Of a DNA stretch of 7,328 nucleotides, positions 1-5,700 are shown piece after piece (position 1 is the stretch's first letter; every line of letters begins with the position of its first letter). The notes under the pieces are model-generated. The model worked only from the letters and a program-made list of their open reading frames with translations, searched no databases and had not been told where the DNA came from. A program made the position numbers and the translations under genes. The DNA is taken from the NCBI GenBank assembly GCA_028287885.1, contig JAQBOT010000208.1, forward strand, positions 1-7,328. The letters run 5' to 3'. Origin of the DNA: Pedobacter sp. Lineage in GTDB: Bacteria > Bacteroidota > Bacteroidia > Sphingobacteriales > Sphingobacteriaceae.

Positions 1-777
1 GTAGGCTCGGGTGGTATTATGCTGCCAAACCATTCGCCACTAATCATAGCAGAGCAATTCGGAACACTTGCATCTCTGTTTCCTGGGCGGATAGACCTTG
101 GTTTGGGACGTGCCCCAGGCACAGACCAGTTAACAGCAATGGCCATCCGGGGCGATCGCTTTTCTGCGGTGAACAGCTTTCCACAAGATGTTGTTAAACT
201 TCAAACCTACTTTTCTGCGGAGAACCGGAACGCAAAGGTTCGTGCGATTCCTGGAGAAGGATTGGACATTCCAATTTGGATTTTAGGTTCGAGCACGGAT
301 AGTGCTTACCTCGCAGCGTCTATGGGTCTGCCCTATGCTTTTGCAAGTCATTTTGCACCGGCACATTTCTTAACCGCCATAAACATCTATCGCAACAACT
401 TTAAGCCCTCTGTGCACCTTCAGGAGCCTTATGTGTTATCCTGTGTAAATGTAGTGGCTGCAGACACGGACGATGAAGCAAACAGGCTGGCAACTTCATT
501 GTACCAGATGTTCAAGGGCATTATTACTGGGAAGCGGACCTTGTTGCCGCCTCCTGTAGACAATATGGAGGACTTGCTAAATGAATATGAGGCAGAGCAG
601 GTCAACCAGATGCTTGCTTGCACCTTCGTAGGTAGTAAAAAGACCGTACGTGAAGATATGGAGTCGTTTTTAGCGCAAACGCAGGTTGATGAAATTATGG
701 CCAGTGCACACATCTTTGACCACGAGGCTAAGCTGTACTCGTATCAGCTTTTTGCAGAATTGATGCGCGCTCAATAG
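1..777 (+). CDS. LLM-class flavin-dependent oxidoreductase (luciferase-like monooxygenase family), 5'-truncated by window edge
   Basis: The frame is open from base 1 (first residues VGSGG) to a TAG at 775-777, giving 258 visible codons. The family is usually about 330-340 residues, so roughly 75-80 N-terminal residues lie to the left and the first visible ATG (19) is internal. Seen: the opening [13 protein letters not shown], then [26 protein letters not shown] split across positions 35-115; this is a hallmark of the MsnO8-type group of bacterial luciferase-like proteins. Next come a WILGSS strand and an [14 protein letters not shown] segment, both typical of the TIM-barrel core. Known of the family: cytoplasmic flavin-dependent oxidoreductases, mostly of unknown substrate; light emission should not be assumed. 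Its 3' end overlaps the opposite-strand gene by 7 bp. The family call is firm; the reaction and substrate cannot be read from sequence. Confidence 0.92.
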   Translation, partial: VGSGGIMLPNHSPLIIAEQFGTLASLFPGRIDLGLGRAPGTDQLTAMAIRGDRFSAVNSFPQDVVKLQTYFSAENRNAKVRAIPGEGLDIPIWILGSSTDSAYLAASMGLPYAFASHFAPAHFLTAINIYRNNFKPSVHLQEPYVLSCVNVVAADTDDEANRLATSLYQMFKGIITGKRTLLPPPVDNMEDLLNEYEAEQVNQMLACTFVGSKKTVREDMESFLAQTQVDEIMASAHIFDHEAKLYSYQLFAELMRAQ

Positions 778-1370
778 ACTTTGACCAACCCCGCTACAAG
801 TCCTTTCCATTGTGGAACTGACATGCCTAATGTGGCACCTAAACCGACTACTGAATTCCTGGCATTGTCTATCAAACTTCCAGTGTCAGTATTTGGTTCT
901 TCATTTCGGCCATGCACCTCAGCCAGAACTTCTTTATCTACTCTTCTGATCTGAAAAGTGGAGGTTGCCCGGTCGCTGAAAAAATGGGCTACGGAAGGGT
1001 CAGGCGTTGTTGGATTTGGTGCCGGCCTAACACGTATGCTCATGATATCAGAGCCATTTACCTGTTGTTCTTCAATATATTCGACCTTAACCCAGTCAAA
1101 ACCATCACCAGTGCTGTTACCAGGTGCTGGAATGTTTATTTTGAAGTAGTCTCCCAACTTCACGTGGCGATTCACTTCAGAACCGGTTGAGTCACATAAA
1201 TGGAAGGTCGCCGAAGGAAGATTACTGATTTCCGCCCAATGGTTAACATCTACCAATCGTTCTTTCGCTACTTCGTAAAACTCACAAGCCTGTTCTGAGC
1301 TCTTGAAGGTTGCCTTTTCAATGATGTCTAGTTTGTTGCCGTGTTCCTGAGAAGGTATTGGGTTTTCCAT
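771..1370 (-). CDS. Conserved Bacteroidota protein of unknown function, 199 aa
   Basis: A complete frame, ATG at 1370 and TGA at 773-771. There is no signal peptide or membrane segment, so it is probably cytoplasmic. Visible blocks are [19 protein letters not shown] (31-49), [12 protein letters not shown] (73-84), [12 protein letters not shown] (90-101), a Pro/Asn-rich [13 protein letters not shown] (113-125) followed by [13 protein letters not shown] (127-139), HGRNEEPNT (153-161), and a C-terminal [21 protein letters not shown] (171-191, written here in pieces: [14 protein letters not shown], then VPQWKGL). I recall similar blocks in uncharacterised proteins of other Bacteroidota, so this is probably a real conserved family, but I know no function for it. 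The Trp- and aromatic-rich beta-like middle suggests one compact alpha/beta domain (inference). It is transcribed convergently with the oxidoreductase and divergently from the small ORF at 1501. Confidence 0.85.
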   Translation of the reverse strand: MENPIPSQEHGNKLDIIEKATFKSSEQACEFYEVAKERLVDVNHWAEISNLPSATFHLCDSTGSEVNRHVKLGDYFKINIPAPGNSTGDGFDWVKVEYIEEQQVNGSDIMSIRVRPAPNPTTPDPSVAHFFSDRATSTFQIRRVDKEVLAEVHGRNEEPNTDTGSLIDNARNSVVGLGATLGMSVPQWKGLVAGLVKVY

Positions 1371-1422
1371 AATCTACGTTTACAAGATAAACAAACAAGC
1401 AATCTGTAATGTTGCGGAATTT

Positions 1423-1456
1423 CGAAAATACTGAAGTCCAGGTAAAAGGATGCAAA
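1423..1456 (-). promoter_or_regulatory. Possible Bacteroidota-type promoter for the 199-aa gene
   Basis: Read on the minus strand, TTTG (1456-1453) is followed after 22 nt by TATTTTCG (1430-1423). This is one mismatch from the Bacteroidota -7 consensus TAnnTTTG, and the spacer is at the long end of the usual range. The implied leader is about 45-50 nt. The -7 box overlaps an 8-bp palindrome, TTTCGAAA (1420-1427). The match is weak and could be chance in A/T-rich spacer DNA. On the plus strand, the sequence before the 1501 gene has only a one-mismatch TTATTTTG (1477-1484) and no convincing -33 partner. Confidence 0.25.
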
Positions 1457-1500
1457 CAATGTTTCAGACAAAACGTTTATTTTGACAAACTTAGCTAATT

Positions 1501-1722
1501 ATGGAAGCATTTGAAATTGAAGTAGCAACCGGTGGTTCAAGTATCACCTATAACATCTTACCACTTGAGGACGGAAAGTTTCAGGTGAATCAGAACGAAG
1601 ATCTTGTCGGTATTGTATATCCTAATACCCAGGAAAAAGGTGTTACCTGGTATACTGATGATGATATTGATGAAGACTTATTGGAGAACATCGGCGCTGC
1701 AATACAAGCAGAAAAGATGTAA
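1501..1722 (+). CDS. Small acidic protein of unknown function, 73 aa
   Basis: ATG at 1501 directly follows an A/T-rich leader with no Shine-Dalgarno, as is normal in this phylum; the stop is TAA at 1720-1722. The protein appears to be a beta-rich N-terminal half (FEIEVATGG, ITYNILPL, KFQVNQN, LVGIVYP) with an acidic C-terminal helix (WYTDDDIDEDLLENIGAAI, residues 50-68). There is no membrane segment, signal peptide or cysteine. Its pattern resembles small orphan proteins of Sphingobacteriaceae, but I cannot name a family. Support for it being real: no competing frame, a plausible start position in the divergent spacer, and a same-strand partner 20 bp downstream. No function can be proposed. 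Confidence 0.7.
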   Translation: MEAFEIEVATGGSSITYNILPLEDGKFQVNQNEDLVGIVYPNTQEKGVTWYTDDDIDEDLLENIGAAIQAEKM

Positions 1723-1742
1723 TACTTGTCTATCTTTGCTCG

Positions 1743-1955
1743 ATGACCGTTGAAGAAATTAAAGCATACTTTCAGGGAATAGATTTACCCTCCTCGATTC
1801 AGATTGATTCAGGTGTGGTGATAGAGGATCTCCCTTTGTTTTTACAATCTCACATACATTATCTTGAAGTAAACGCGGGCAAAAAGCCGGCAGAGGTTTA
1901 CCTGGAGCGTATACAAAAACTGATCAAATCGCTGGAGTCTTCTACAAGGGAATAA
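1743..1955 (+). CDS. Small helical protein, 70 aa, resembling the DUF6965 family
   Basis: ATG at 1743, 20 bp after the previous stop, and TAA at 1953-1955. The arrangement suggests co-transcription with the 73-aa gene. Seen: an N-terminal helix with aromatic end (TVEEIKAYFQGIDLPSS), a short SGVVIEDLPLFLQSHI segment (23-38), and a basic C-terminal helix (AEVYLERIQKLIKSLE, 50-65). The pattern 'EELKxYFxxIxLPxxxxxxxGVxIxDLPxFLxxH' matches what I remember of DUF6965, a small Bacteroidota family without known function; that assignment is from memory and moderately sure. No export signal. It ends 14 bp from the convergent membrane-protein gene, with no terminator hairpin visible in the gap. Confidence 0.75.
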   Translation: MTVEEIKAYFQGIDLPSSIQIDSGVVIEDLPLFLQSHIHYLEVNAGKKPAEVYLERIQKLIKSLESSTRE

Positions 1956-1969
1956 AAACGTTCGCTATC

Positions 1970-2764
1970 TTATTTCATTTTCGGACGTAGCCTTCTGATG
2001 GGAATAAACGCCCTGTTTTTGTAGCCATGGAGTGCAATGTTAATTAACACAATGGCGGCTACGAAGAACGCAGTGTAGGCTACAGACTGGCTTGTGTCAA
2101 TATTCCTAATGCCAATAGCTATGATACCCCAGGCCGCTGCGGTTGCATATTCCCGCATATTCCGCTTCCAGATCATCGCAATAACGATGATGCATAGTAA
2201 GAGCAAGACAAGCATCGCCCAAGTGGCAGGGTCTAAAGGACTGCCTGTATATCCCAAGCTCACCAGATAAACTGAAACATTGGCGGCAAGGGCCACATTT
2301 ACCCAGCCAAAATAAATACTGAATGGCCACCATATTAGAAGAATTGTGATGAAAGGAGCATCCCATTTTTCCATATTTAAGTTCAGTATAATCTTTAGCA
2401 GCGAAAAAAACAGTAGAAACATAATTACGACCGAAAGGGCAATCATATCATGGGTAAACACAATTACCCATAGGGCGTTTAAGACATTCGTAAGAATAAA
2501 CCATGGTCCGATCTTTTCTACAAAATCCTCTTCAGCGTTTTTAAAAACTAAACTTCTTGCCTGATACACAGCGAAGCAGATCAATGCGAAATAGATCAGT
2601 CCCCAAATGGAAAAGGCATATCCTGCAGGGGTAAGCAGGTTTTCATATTTGCTGGAAATGGTTTTCATGCTTGCTGCGATGTGCTGCCCGCTATTGAAAA
2701 AATAGTTCACCCCTATGGTAAGTAATAGAGAAAGGACGTTGAGAAGTTGCAGTACACGTTTCAT
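1970..2764 (-). CDS. TspO/MBR-like (tryptophan-rich sensory protein-related) polytopic membrane protein
   Basis: A complete 264-aa frame, ATG at 2764 and TAA at 1972-1970. Hydrophobic segments fall at about residues 5-23, 47-68, 86-104, 108-129, 137-155, 157-170, 178-199 and 206-246 (the last probably two helices), so about eight membrane passes. TspO-like signatures are LTPAGYAFSIWGLIYFAL (44-61), which corresponds to the PxGWxFxPxWxxLY region of TspO, LNALWVIVF (95-103), and YFGWVNVALAANVSVY (151-166). TspO proper is a five-helix protein of about 160 aa that binds tetrapyrroles and cholesterol-like ligands. This one is about 100 residues longer, with extra C-terminal helices and a basic tail (RRLRPKMK), so ligand binding should not be assumed. 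It is an inner-membrane protein with no secreted domain. Confidence 0.8.
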   Translation of the reverse strand: MKRVLQLLNVLSLLLTIGVNYFFNSGQHIAASMKTISSKYENLLTPAGYAFSIWGLIYFALICFAVYQARSLVFKNAEEDFVEKIGPWFILTNVLNALWVIVFTHDMIALSVVIMFLLFFSLLKIILNLNMEKWDAPFITILLIWWPFSIYFGWVNVALAANVSVYLVSLGYTGSPLDPATWAMLVLLLLCIIVIAMIWKRNMREYATAAAWGIIAIGIRNIDTSQSVAYTAFFVAAIVLINIALHGYKNRAFIPIRRLRPKMK

Positions 2765-2791
2765 AATAGCAGGTTGATTGATGAGAAAAAA

Positions 2792-2857
2792 CTTTATTGC
2801 TCGAAAGTTCGATAAAGGAAAACAATAAAGCAGTCAAATCTCTTTAATATATAAAGA
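2792..2857. repeat. Dyads and repeated ATAAAG hexamers in divergent spacer
   Basis: The 99-bp spacer between the TspO-like gene and the 133-aa gene holds ATAAAG at 2812-2817, 2825-2830 and 2851-2856 (starts 13 and 26 bp apart) and its complement CTTTAT at 2792-2797. Two small dyads are present: TCGAA-AG-TTCGA (2801-2812), which with its flanks can form a bulged hairpin over 2792-2817, and TCTTTA-ATATA-TAAAGA (2842-2857 approximately), just before the 2864 start codon. They could be operator half-sites or 5' leader structure, but A/T-rich spacers produce such patterns by chance. No good TAnnTTTG box was found here on either strand. Confidence 0.25.
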
Positions 2858-2863
2858 TTATAA

Positions 2864-3265
2864 ATGGACCGCTTAATTATAGAAACTATACTTGCAGATG
2901 TTGATGAAATTCTTGTTTCTGGGGATTATTCCAATACGGATGAGAACCCTTGTATCCTCTTGGGATATAAAGCAAGTAATATTGACCAGATCATCCATGC
3001 ATTTGCAGCCTTGAAGAAGTTACTTGCCAATCATAAAGTTAGCCTGGTTATATGCAAGACAATGATATCCGGGATGTATGATATTGAAATCGTTTCTGAG
3101 GCTCTGGATGAACCTGTGCGTATTAATAATAAGGTTATTGAGCACCGGGTTGTTCATGAAATTGAACGGCTGCTTGGCCAAAGCTCCGAAATTAAATTGG
3201 CTATTAATGTCTCTCAGGAGGCAAACTGGATCCATGTGGACGAGGCTTCCTTACGTGTGTGTTAA
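2864..3265 (+). CDS. Hypothetical cytoplasmic protein, 133 aa
   Basis: ATG at 2864, TAA at 3263-3265. I do not recognise a family. Seen: an apparent alternation of helices and strands, with MDRLIIETILADVDEILVSG (1-20), a central amphipathic helix NIDQIIHAFAALKKLLANH (39-57), a strand KVSLVICKTM (58-67), a second strand YDIEIVSEALD (72-82), and a helix VIEHRVVHEIERLLG (90-104) followed by EIKLAINV (108-115) and a Trp-containing end. There is no signal peptide or membrane segment. The two cysteines in the interior and one as the last residue form no obvious metal motif. The gene stands alone: divergent from the TspO-like gene and closed by a strong terminator 100 bp downstream. It may be an orphan of one lineage. 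Confidence 0.7.
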   Translation: MDRLIIETILADVDEILVSGDYSNTDENPCILLGYKASNIDQIIHAFAALKKLLANHKVSLVICKTMISGMYDIEIVSEALDEPVRINNKVIEHRVVHEIERLLGQSSEIKLAINVSQEANWIHVDEASLRVC

Positions 3266-3364
3266 GCTGGCATTGGTGTAGCGCAGGACAGCTTTCAATG
3301 ACACAGCTAAGGGTAGCTAGATTACATATGAGAAGCTCTTATCGTATTGGAAAAGTTAAATGCA

Positions 3365-3394
3365 ATAAAAAAGCCCCGTTAGGGGCTTTTTTAT
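3365..3394. terminator. Bidirectional rho-independent terminator
   Basis: A perfect 13-bp inverted repeat: the left arm is 3365-3377 (A/T run then GCCCC), the loop is GTTA (3378-3381), and the right arm is 3382-3394 (GGGGC then a T run). The five-bp G/C core is flanked by an A-tract on the left and a T-tract on the right, so it gives a stem followed by U residues on both strands. It sits between the convergent 133-aa gene and the DUF3276 gene, and can serve both. This is the clearest regulatory element in the window. The rest of the 139-bp spacer (3266-3364) shows nothing I can assign. Confidence 0.93.
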
Positions 3395-3404
3395 GACTTA
3401 TATT

Positions 3405-3749
3405 TTAAAAGGTAAATTCATCAGGTGTTTTAGTGCCTGTTACCTCATGGTTGTCTGAATACTCATAGCGCTTTTCAACAACATCCTGGTGGTTCTTGAT
3501 GTAGTCGACCGTCTCGTTTAAACCTTCAGCAAACTTTTCAAAGTCTTCTTTGTACAAAAAGATTTTGTGTTTAACAAAAACACCGTCTTCAAGCCTTTTC
3601 TTGCTTTCCGTTAGGGTCAGGTAATAATCACCGGAACGGGTTGCTTTCACATCAAAAAAGTAGGTCCTTTTACCCGCTCTCACTTTCTTTGAAAAGACTT
3701 CTTCTCTCTCTTTGTTGTCGAATTCTGCCATATAGTTTATGCTAGTCAT
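3405..3749 (-). CDS. DUF3276 family protein (PUR-domain nucleic-acid-binding fold)
   Basis: A 114-aa frame ending at TAA 3407-3405. The start could be ATG 3749 or the in-frame ATG at 3731 (residue 7), just before the conserved block; neither has a Shine-Dalgarno. Characteristic of DUF3276: REEVFSKKVRAGKRTYFFDV (15-34), TRSGDYYLTLTESK (37-50), and HKIFLYKEDFEKFAEGLNE (61-79), followed by a poorly conserved acidic tail ending in EFTF. Members of this family, best known from the Borrelia protein BpuR, adopt the PUR-alpha fold, dimerise and bind single-stranded DNA/RNA; it is widespread in Bacteroidota. The role here is inferred as a small cytoplasmic nucleic-acid-binding regulator. It lies 49 bp downstream of the ABC exporter on the same strand, so read-through from that gene is possible. 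Confidence 0.93.
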   Translation of the reverse strand: MTSINYMAEFDNKEREEVFSKKVRAGKRTYFFDVKATRSGDYYLTLTESKKRLEDGVFVKHKIFLYKEDFEKFAEGLNETVDYIKNHQDVVEKRYEYSDNHEVTGTKTPDEFTF

Positions 3750-3798
3750 GTTTGGTAGCAGTAAATTAAAGCATTAATTATCAAACTTCAAAATACAA

Positions 3799-5589
3799 TT
3801 ATTGAGAATGTTTCTCTTCTTCAAGCAGTTGGTTCTGGTACATTTCTGAATAAATGCCTTGTAGGTTAATAAGTTGATTATGTGTGCCTTGCTCGATTAT
3901 TCTTCCTTCATCGAGAACAATAATTTTGTCGGCATTTTTGATGGTTGAAATTCGATGCGCGATCAATATACTTGTCCTCCCTTGCATGATCCGGCCAAGG
4001 TTATTTAGGATCTCTTCTTCGGTTCTGGTATCAACTGCAGACAGGCAATCGTCAAAAATCAGTATCCTAGGGGACCTAATCAATGCTCTTGCAATGGAAA
4101 CACGTTGCTTTTGCCCACCTGAAAGGGTAATTCCACGTTCGCCAAGCATGGTTTCAAACTTCAGTTCGAAATCAAGAATGTTCTTCAAAACAGCTGCATT
4201 CTTGGCAGCTTCTTCCACTTCATTGCCTTTCAGCTCATCAAGCCCGAATGCAATGTTGTTCTTTATCGTATCTGAGAAAAGGAAAACTTCCTGAGGAACA
4301 AAACCGATTTGACTACGATAGGTATCTAGATTCAGCTGCTCAAGTGGCTTACCATCGATCGTTATCTGACCGGAATTCACATCAAACATCCGCATAATCA
4401 GGTTGGCCAACGTAGACTTTCCGGATCCGGTACGGCCAATTACAGCCACGAACTGTCCTTCTTCAATGTCGAAACTGATGTCTTTAAGCGCTTGAATGCC
4501 GGTGTCGGGATAAGTAAAACTTACATGTTTAAAGCTGATTCTGCCTTTCAGATTTGGAAGGCCGATGTTGCCAGAAACAATATCTGACTTAAGTTCCAAA
4601 AACTCATTGATCCGTTTTTGTGAAGCCGAAGCCCGCTGAATTAATGTAGTTACCCAACCCAACATGGTCACTGGAAAGGTAAGCTGATTTACATAGACAA
4701 TGAACTCGGCTATATTTCCCGCCGAGATCGATCCTTCCAGAACCTGCTTGCCGCCGATGTACACGGTTAATATTGTGCTCAGTCCAACCATCAATAACAT
4801 GGTCGGGTAAAAGAAAGCTTGCACGCGCACCAGACTCATAGAATTTACTTTGTACGCCTCGCTTTCTGCAGCGAAAATCTCCTTTGTATGAGACTCCCTC
4901 ACATAAGATTTAATTACCCTTATTCCGGAGAACCGTTCCTGTACAAAACTAGATAGACGGGATAGCTGCTCCTGGATCTGTTCACTTTTTTTGTTGATCA
5001 GGGTGTTCACAAAGTATATGGTGACAACAAGCACCGGCAATGGCAATAAGCAAAACGTAGCAAGTGTTACATTCACCGCATACATCGAAGAAATAATCAG
5101 CACGAAGAGAACGGCAGTATTTATCGCATACATAATTGCCGGGCCAACATACATGCGCACGCGGTTCACATCTTCTGTTGCCCGGTTCATTAAGTCGCCG
5201 GTATTATTTTTTCGATAGAAGCCAAGGGAAAGGTCCTGATAATGGGCATAAATCTCATTCTTCATGTCAAATTCAATATGCCTTGACATAAGAATGATGG
5301 TTTGACGCATAAAGAACAAGAATAAGCCCCTAATCAAGTAGAGGAACAAAACCAGCGCTCCGAAGTAAAGTAAACTGGTACTGAAGATGTCGTAGATGAT
5401 TGCTTGTTGATTGAAGCCATCGAAGAGGCCGTAGATTTGAATGTTCTCTGTAATAAGGTTGAAGGCATGCCCGATAACCTGTGCTGGAATTACACCAAAG
5501 ATGTTGGAAATTACGACGAAGAAAATACCAGGGATTATCCACCACTTGTATTTATAAAAGTATTTATTTAGATAACGGAGGTGTTTCAT
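3799..5589 (-). CDS. ABC exporter, fused permease and ATPase half-transporter (MdlA/YheI-like)
   Basis: A complete 596-aa frame. The N-terminal half is a type-I exporter membrane domain with six helices (about 17-39, 70-94, 146-166, 170-195, 258-278, 288-310) and coupling segments such as FYRKNNTGDLMNRATEDV (124-141). The C-terminal ATPase has Walker A GRTGSGKST (385-393), Q-loop VPQE (Q433), signature LSGGQ (489-493), Walker B ILIFD (509-513), D-loop SAVD (517-520) and H-loop H545. The residue after Walker B is Asp514, not the usual catalytic Glu (DDCLSAVD). That form is typical of MdlA/YheI-type subunits, which often pair with a canonical partner; no partner gene is present in the window, so it may be a homodimer or pair with a distant subunit. 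It acts in the inner membrane as an ATP-driven exporter; the substrate (lipid or drug) cannot be told from sequence. Confidence 0.95.
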   Translation of the reverse strand: MKHLRYLNKYFYKYKWWIIPGIFFVVISNIFGVIPAQVIGHAFNLITENIQIYGLFDGFNQQAIIYDIFSTSLLYFGALVLFLYLIRGLFLFFMRQTIILMSRHIEFDMKNEIYAHYQDLSLGFYRKNNTGDLMNRATEDVNRVRMYVGPAIMYAINTAVLFVLIISSMYAVNVTLATFCLLPLPVLVVTIYFVNTLINKKSEQIQEQLSRLSSFVQERFSGIRVIKSYVRESHTKEIFAAESEAYKVNSMSLVRVQAFFYPTMLLMVGLSTILTVYIGGKQVLEGSISAGNIAEFIVYVNQLTFPVTMLGWVTTLIQRASASQKRINEFLELKSDIVSGNIGLPNLKGRISFKHVSFTYPDTGIQALKDISFDIEEGQFVAVIGRTGSGKSTLANLIMRMFDVNSGQITIDGKPLEQLNLDTYRSQIGFVPQEVFLFSDTIKNNIAFGLDELKGNEVEEAAKNAAVLKNILDFELKFETMLGERGITLSGGQKQRVSIARALIRSPRILIFDDCLSAVDTRTEEEILNNLGRIMQGRTSILIAHRISTIKNADKIIVLDEGRIIEQGTHNQLINLQGIYSEMYQNQLLEEEKHSQ

Positions 5590-5643
5590 GAAGCGGTAAA
5601 GTTAGATAAACGTGCGTTATTTGAAGAAAGTGTTAGCTAATAC

Positions 5644-5674
5644 TTAGTAACTGATCTTTTTTTAACTAGTTTTG
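5644..5674 (+). promoter_or_regulatory. Bacteroidota-type promoter for leucine dehydrogenase
   Basis: TAGTTTTG at 5667-5674 is an exact match to the Bacteroidota -7 consensus TAnnTTTG. A degenerate -33 element, TTAG (5644-5647; consensus TTTG), lies exactly 19 nt upstream. Transcription would begin near 5681, leaving an A/T-rich leader of about 20 nt before the ATG at 5701. The strong -7 box and correct spacing make it the best promoter candidate in the window; the -33 is poor. Confidence 0.6.
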
Positions 5675-5690
5675 CAGCACATTAGGAAAT

Positions 5691-5698
5691 CAAATATA
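5691..5698 (-). promoter_or_regulatory. Possible -7 box for the ABC exporter gene
   Basis: On the minus strand, TATATTTG (5698-5691) matches TAnnTTTG exactly. It would start transcription near 5684 and give a leader of about 95 nt before the ATG at 5589. No -33 TTTG is visible at the right distance, where the sequence is already the start of the dehydrogenase gene. An alternative, TAACTTTA (5604-5597), is too close to the start codon to be useful. The A/T richness makes a chance match plausible. Confidence 0.3.
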
Positions 5699-5700
5699 AT

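Noticed and set aside
429..713. Minus-strand open frame of 94 codons inside the oxidoreductase gene
   Set aside because: It lies wholly within a well-supported coding frame on the other strand and has no recognisable motif.
1..777. True light-producing luciferase
   Set aside because: The luciferase-like fold is shared by many flavin oxidoreductases; there is no alpha/beta luciferase pair and no lux genes nearby.
912..1190. Plus-strand open frames (912-1190 and 958-1149) opposite the 199-aa gene
   Set aside because: Cys- and Trp-scattered translations without domain pattern; the minus-strand frame is longer and carries coherent conserved-looking blocks.
3286..3320. Repeated AGCT-containing words in the spacer after the 133-aa gene, considered as an attachment site or small RNA
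   Set aside because: The copies are only 4-6 bp, unevenly spaced, with no stable hairpin apart from the terminator further on.
3884..4294. 136-codon plus-strand frame opposite the ABC ATPase domain
   Set aside because: Ser-rich antisense translation of the Walker B and signature region; a shadow of the exporter gene.
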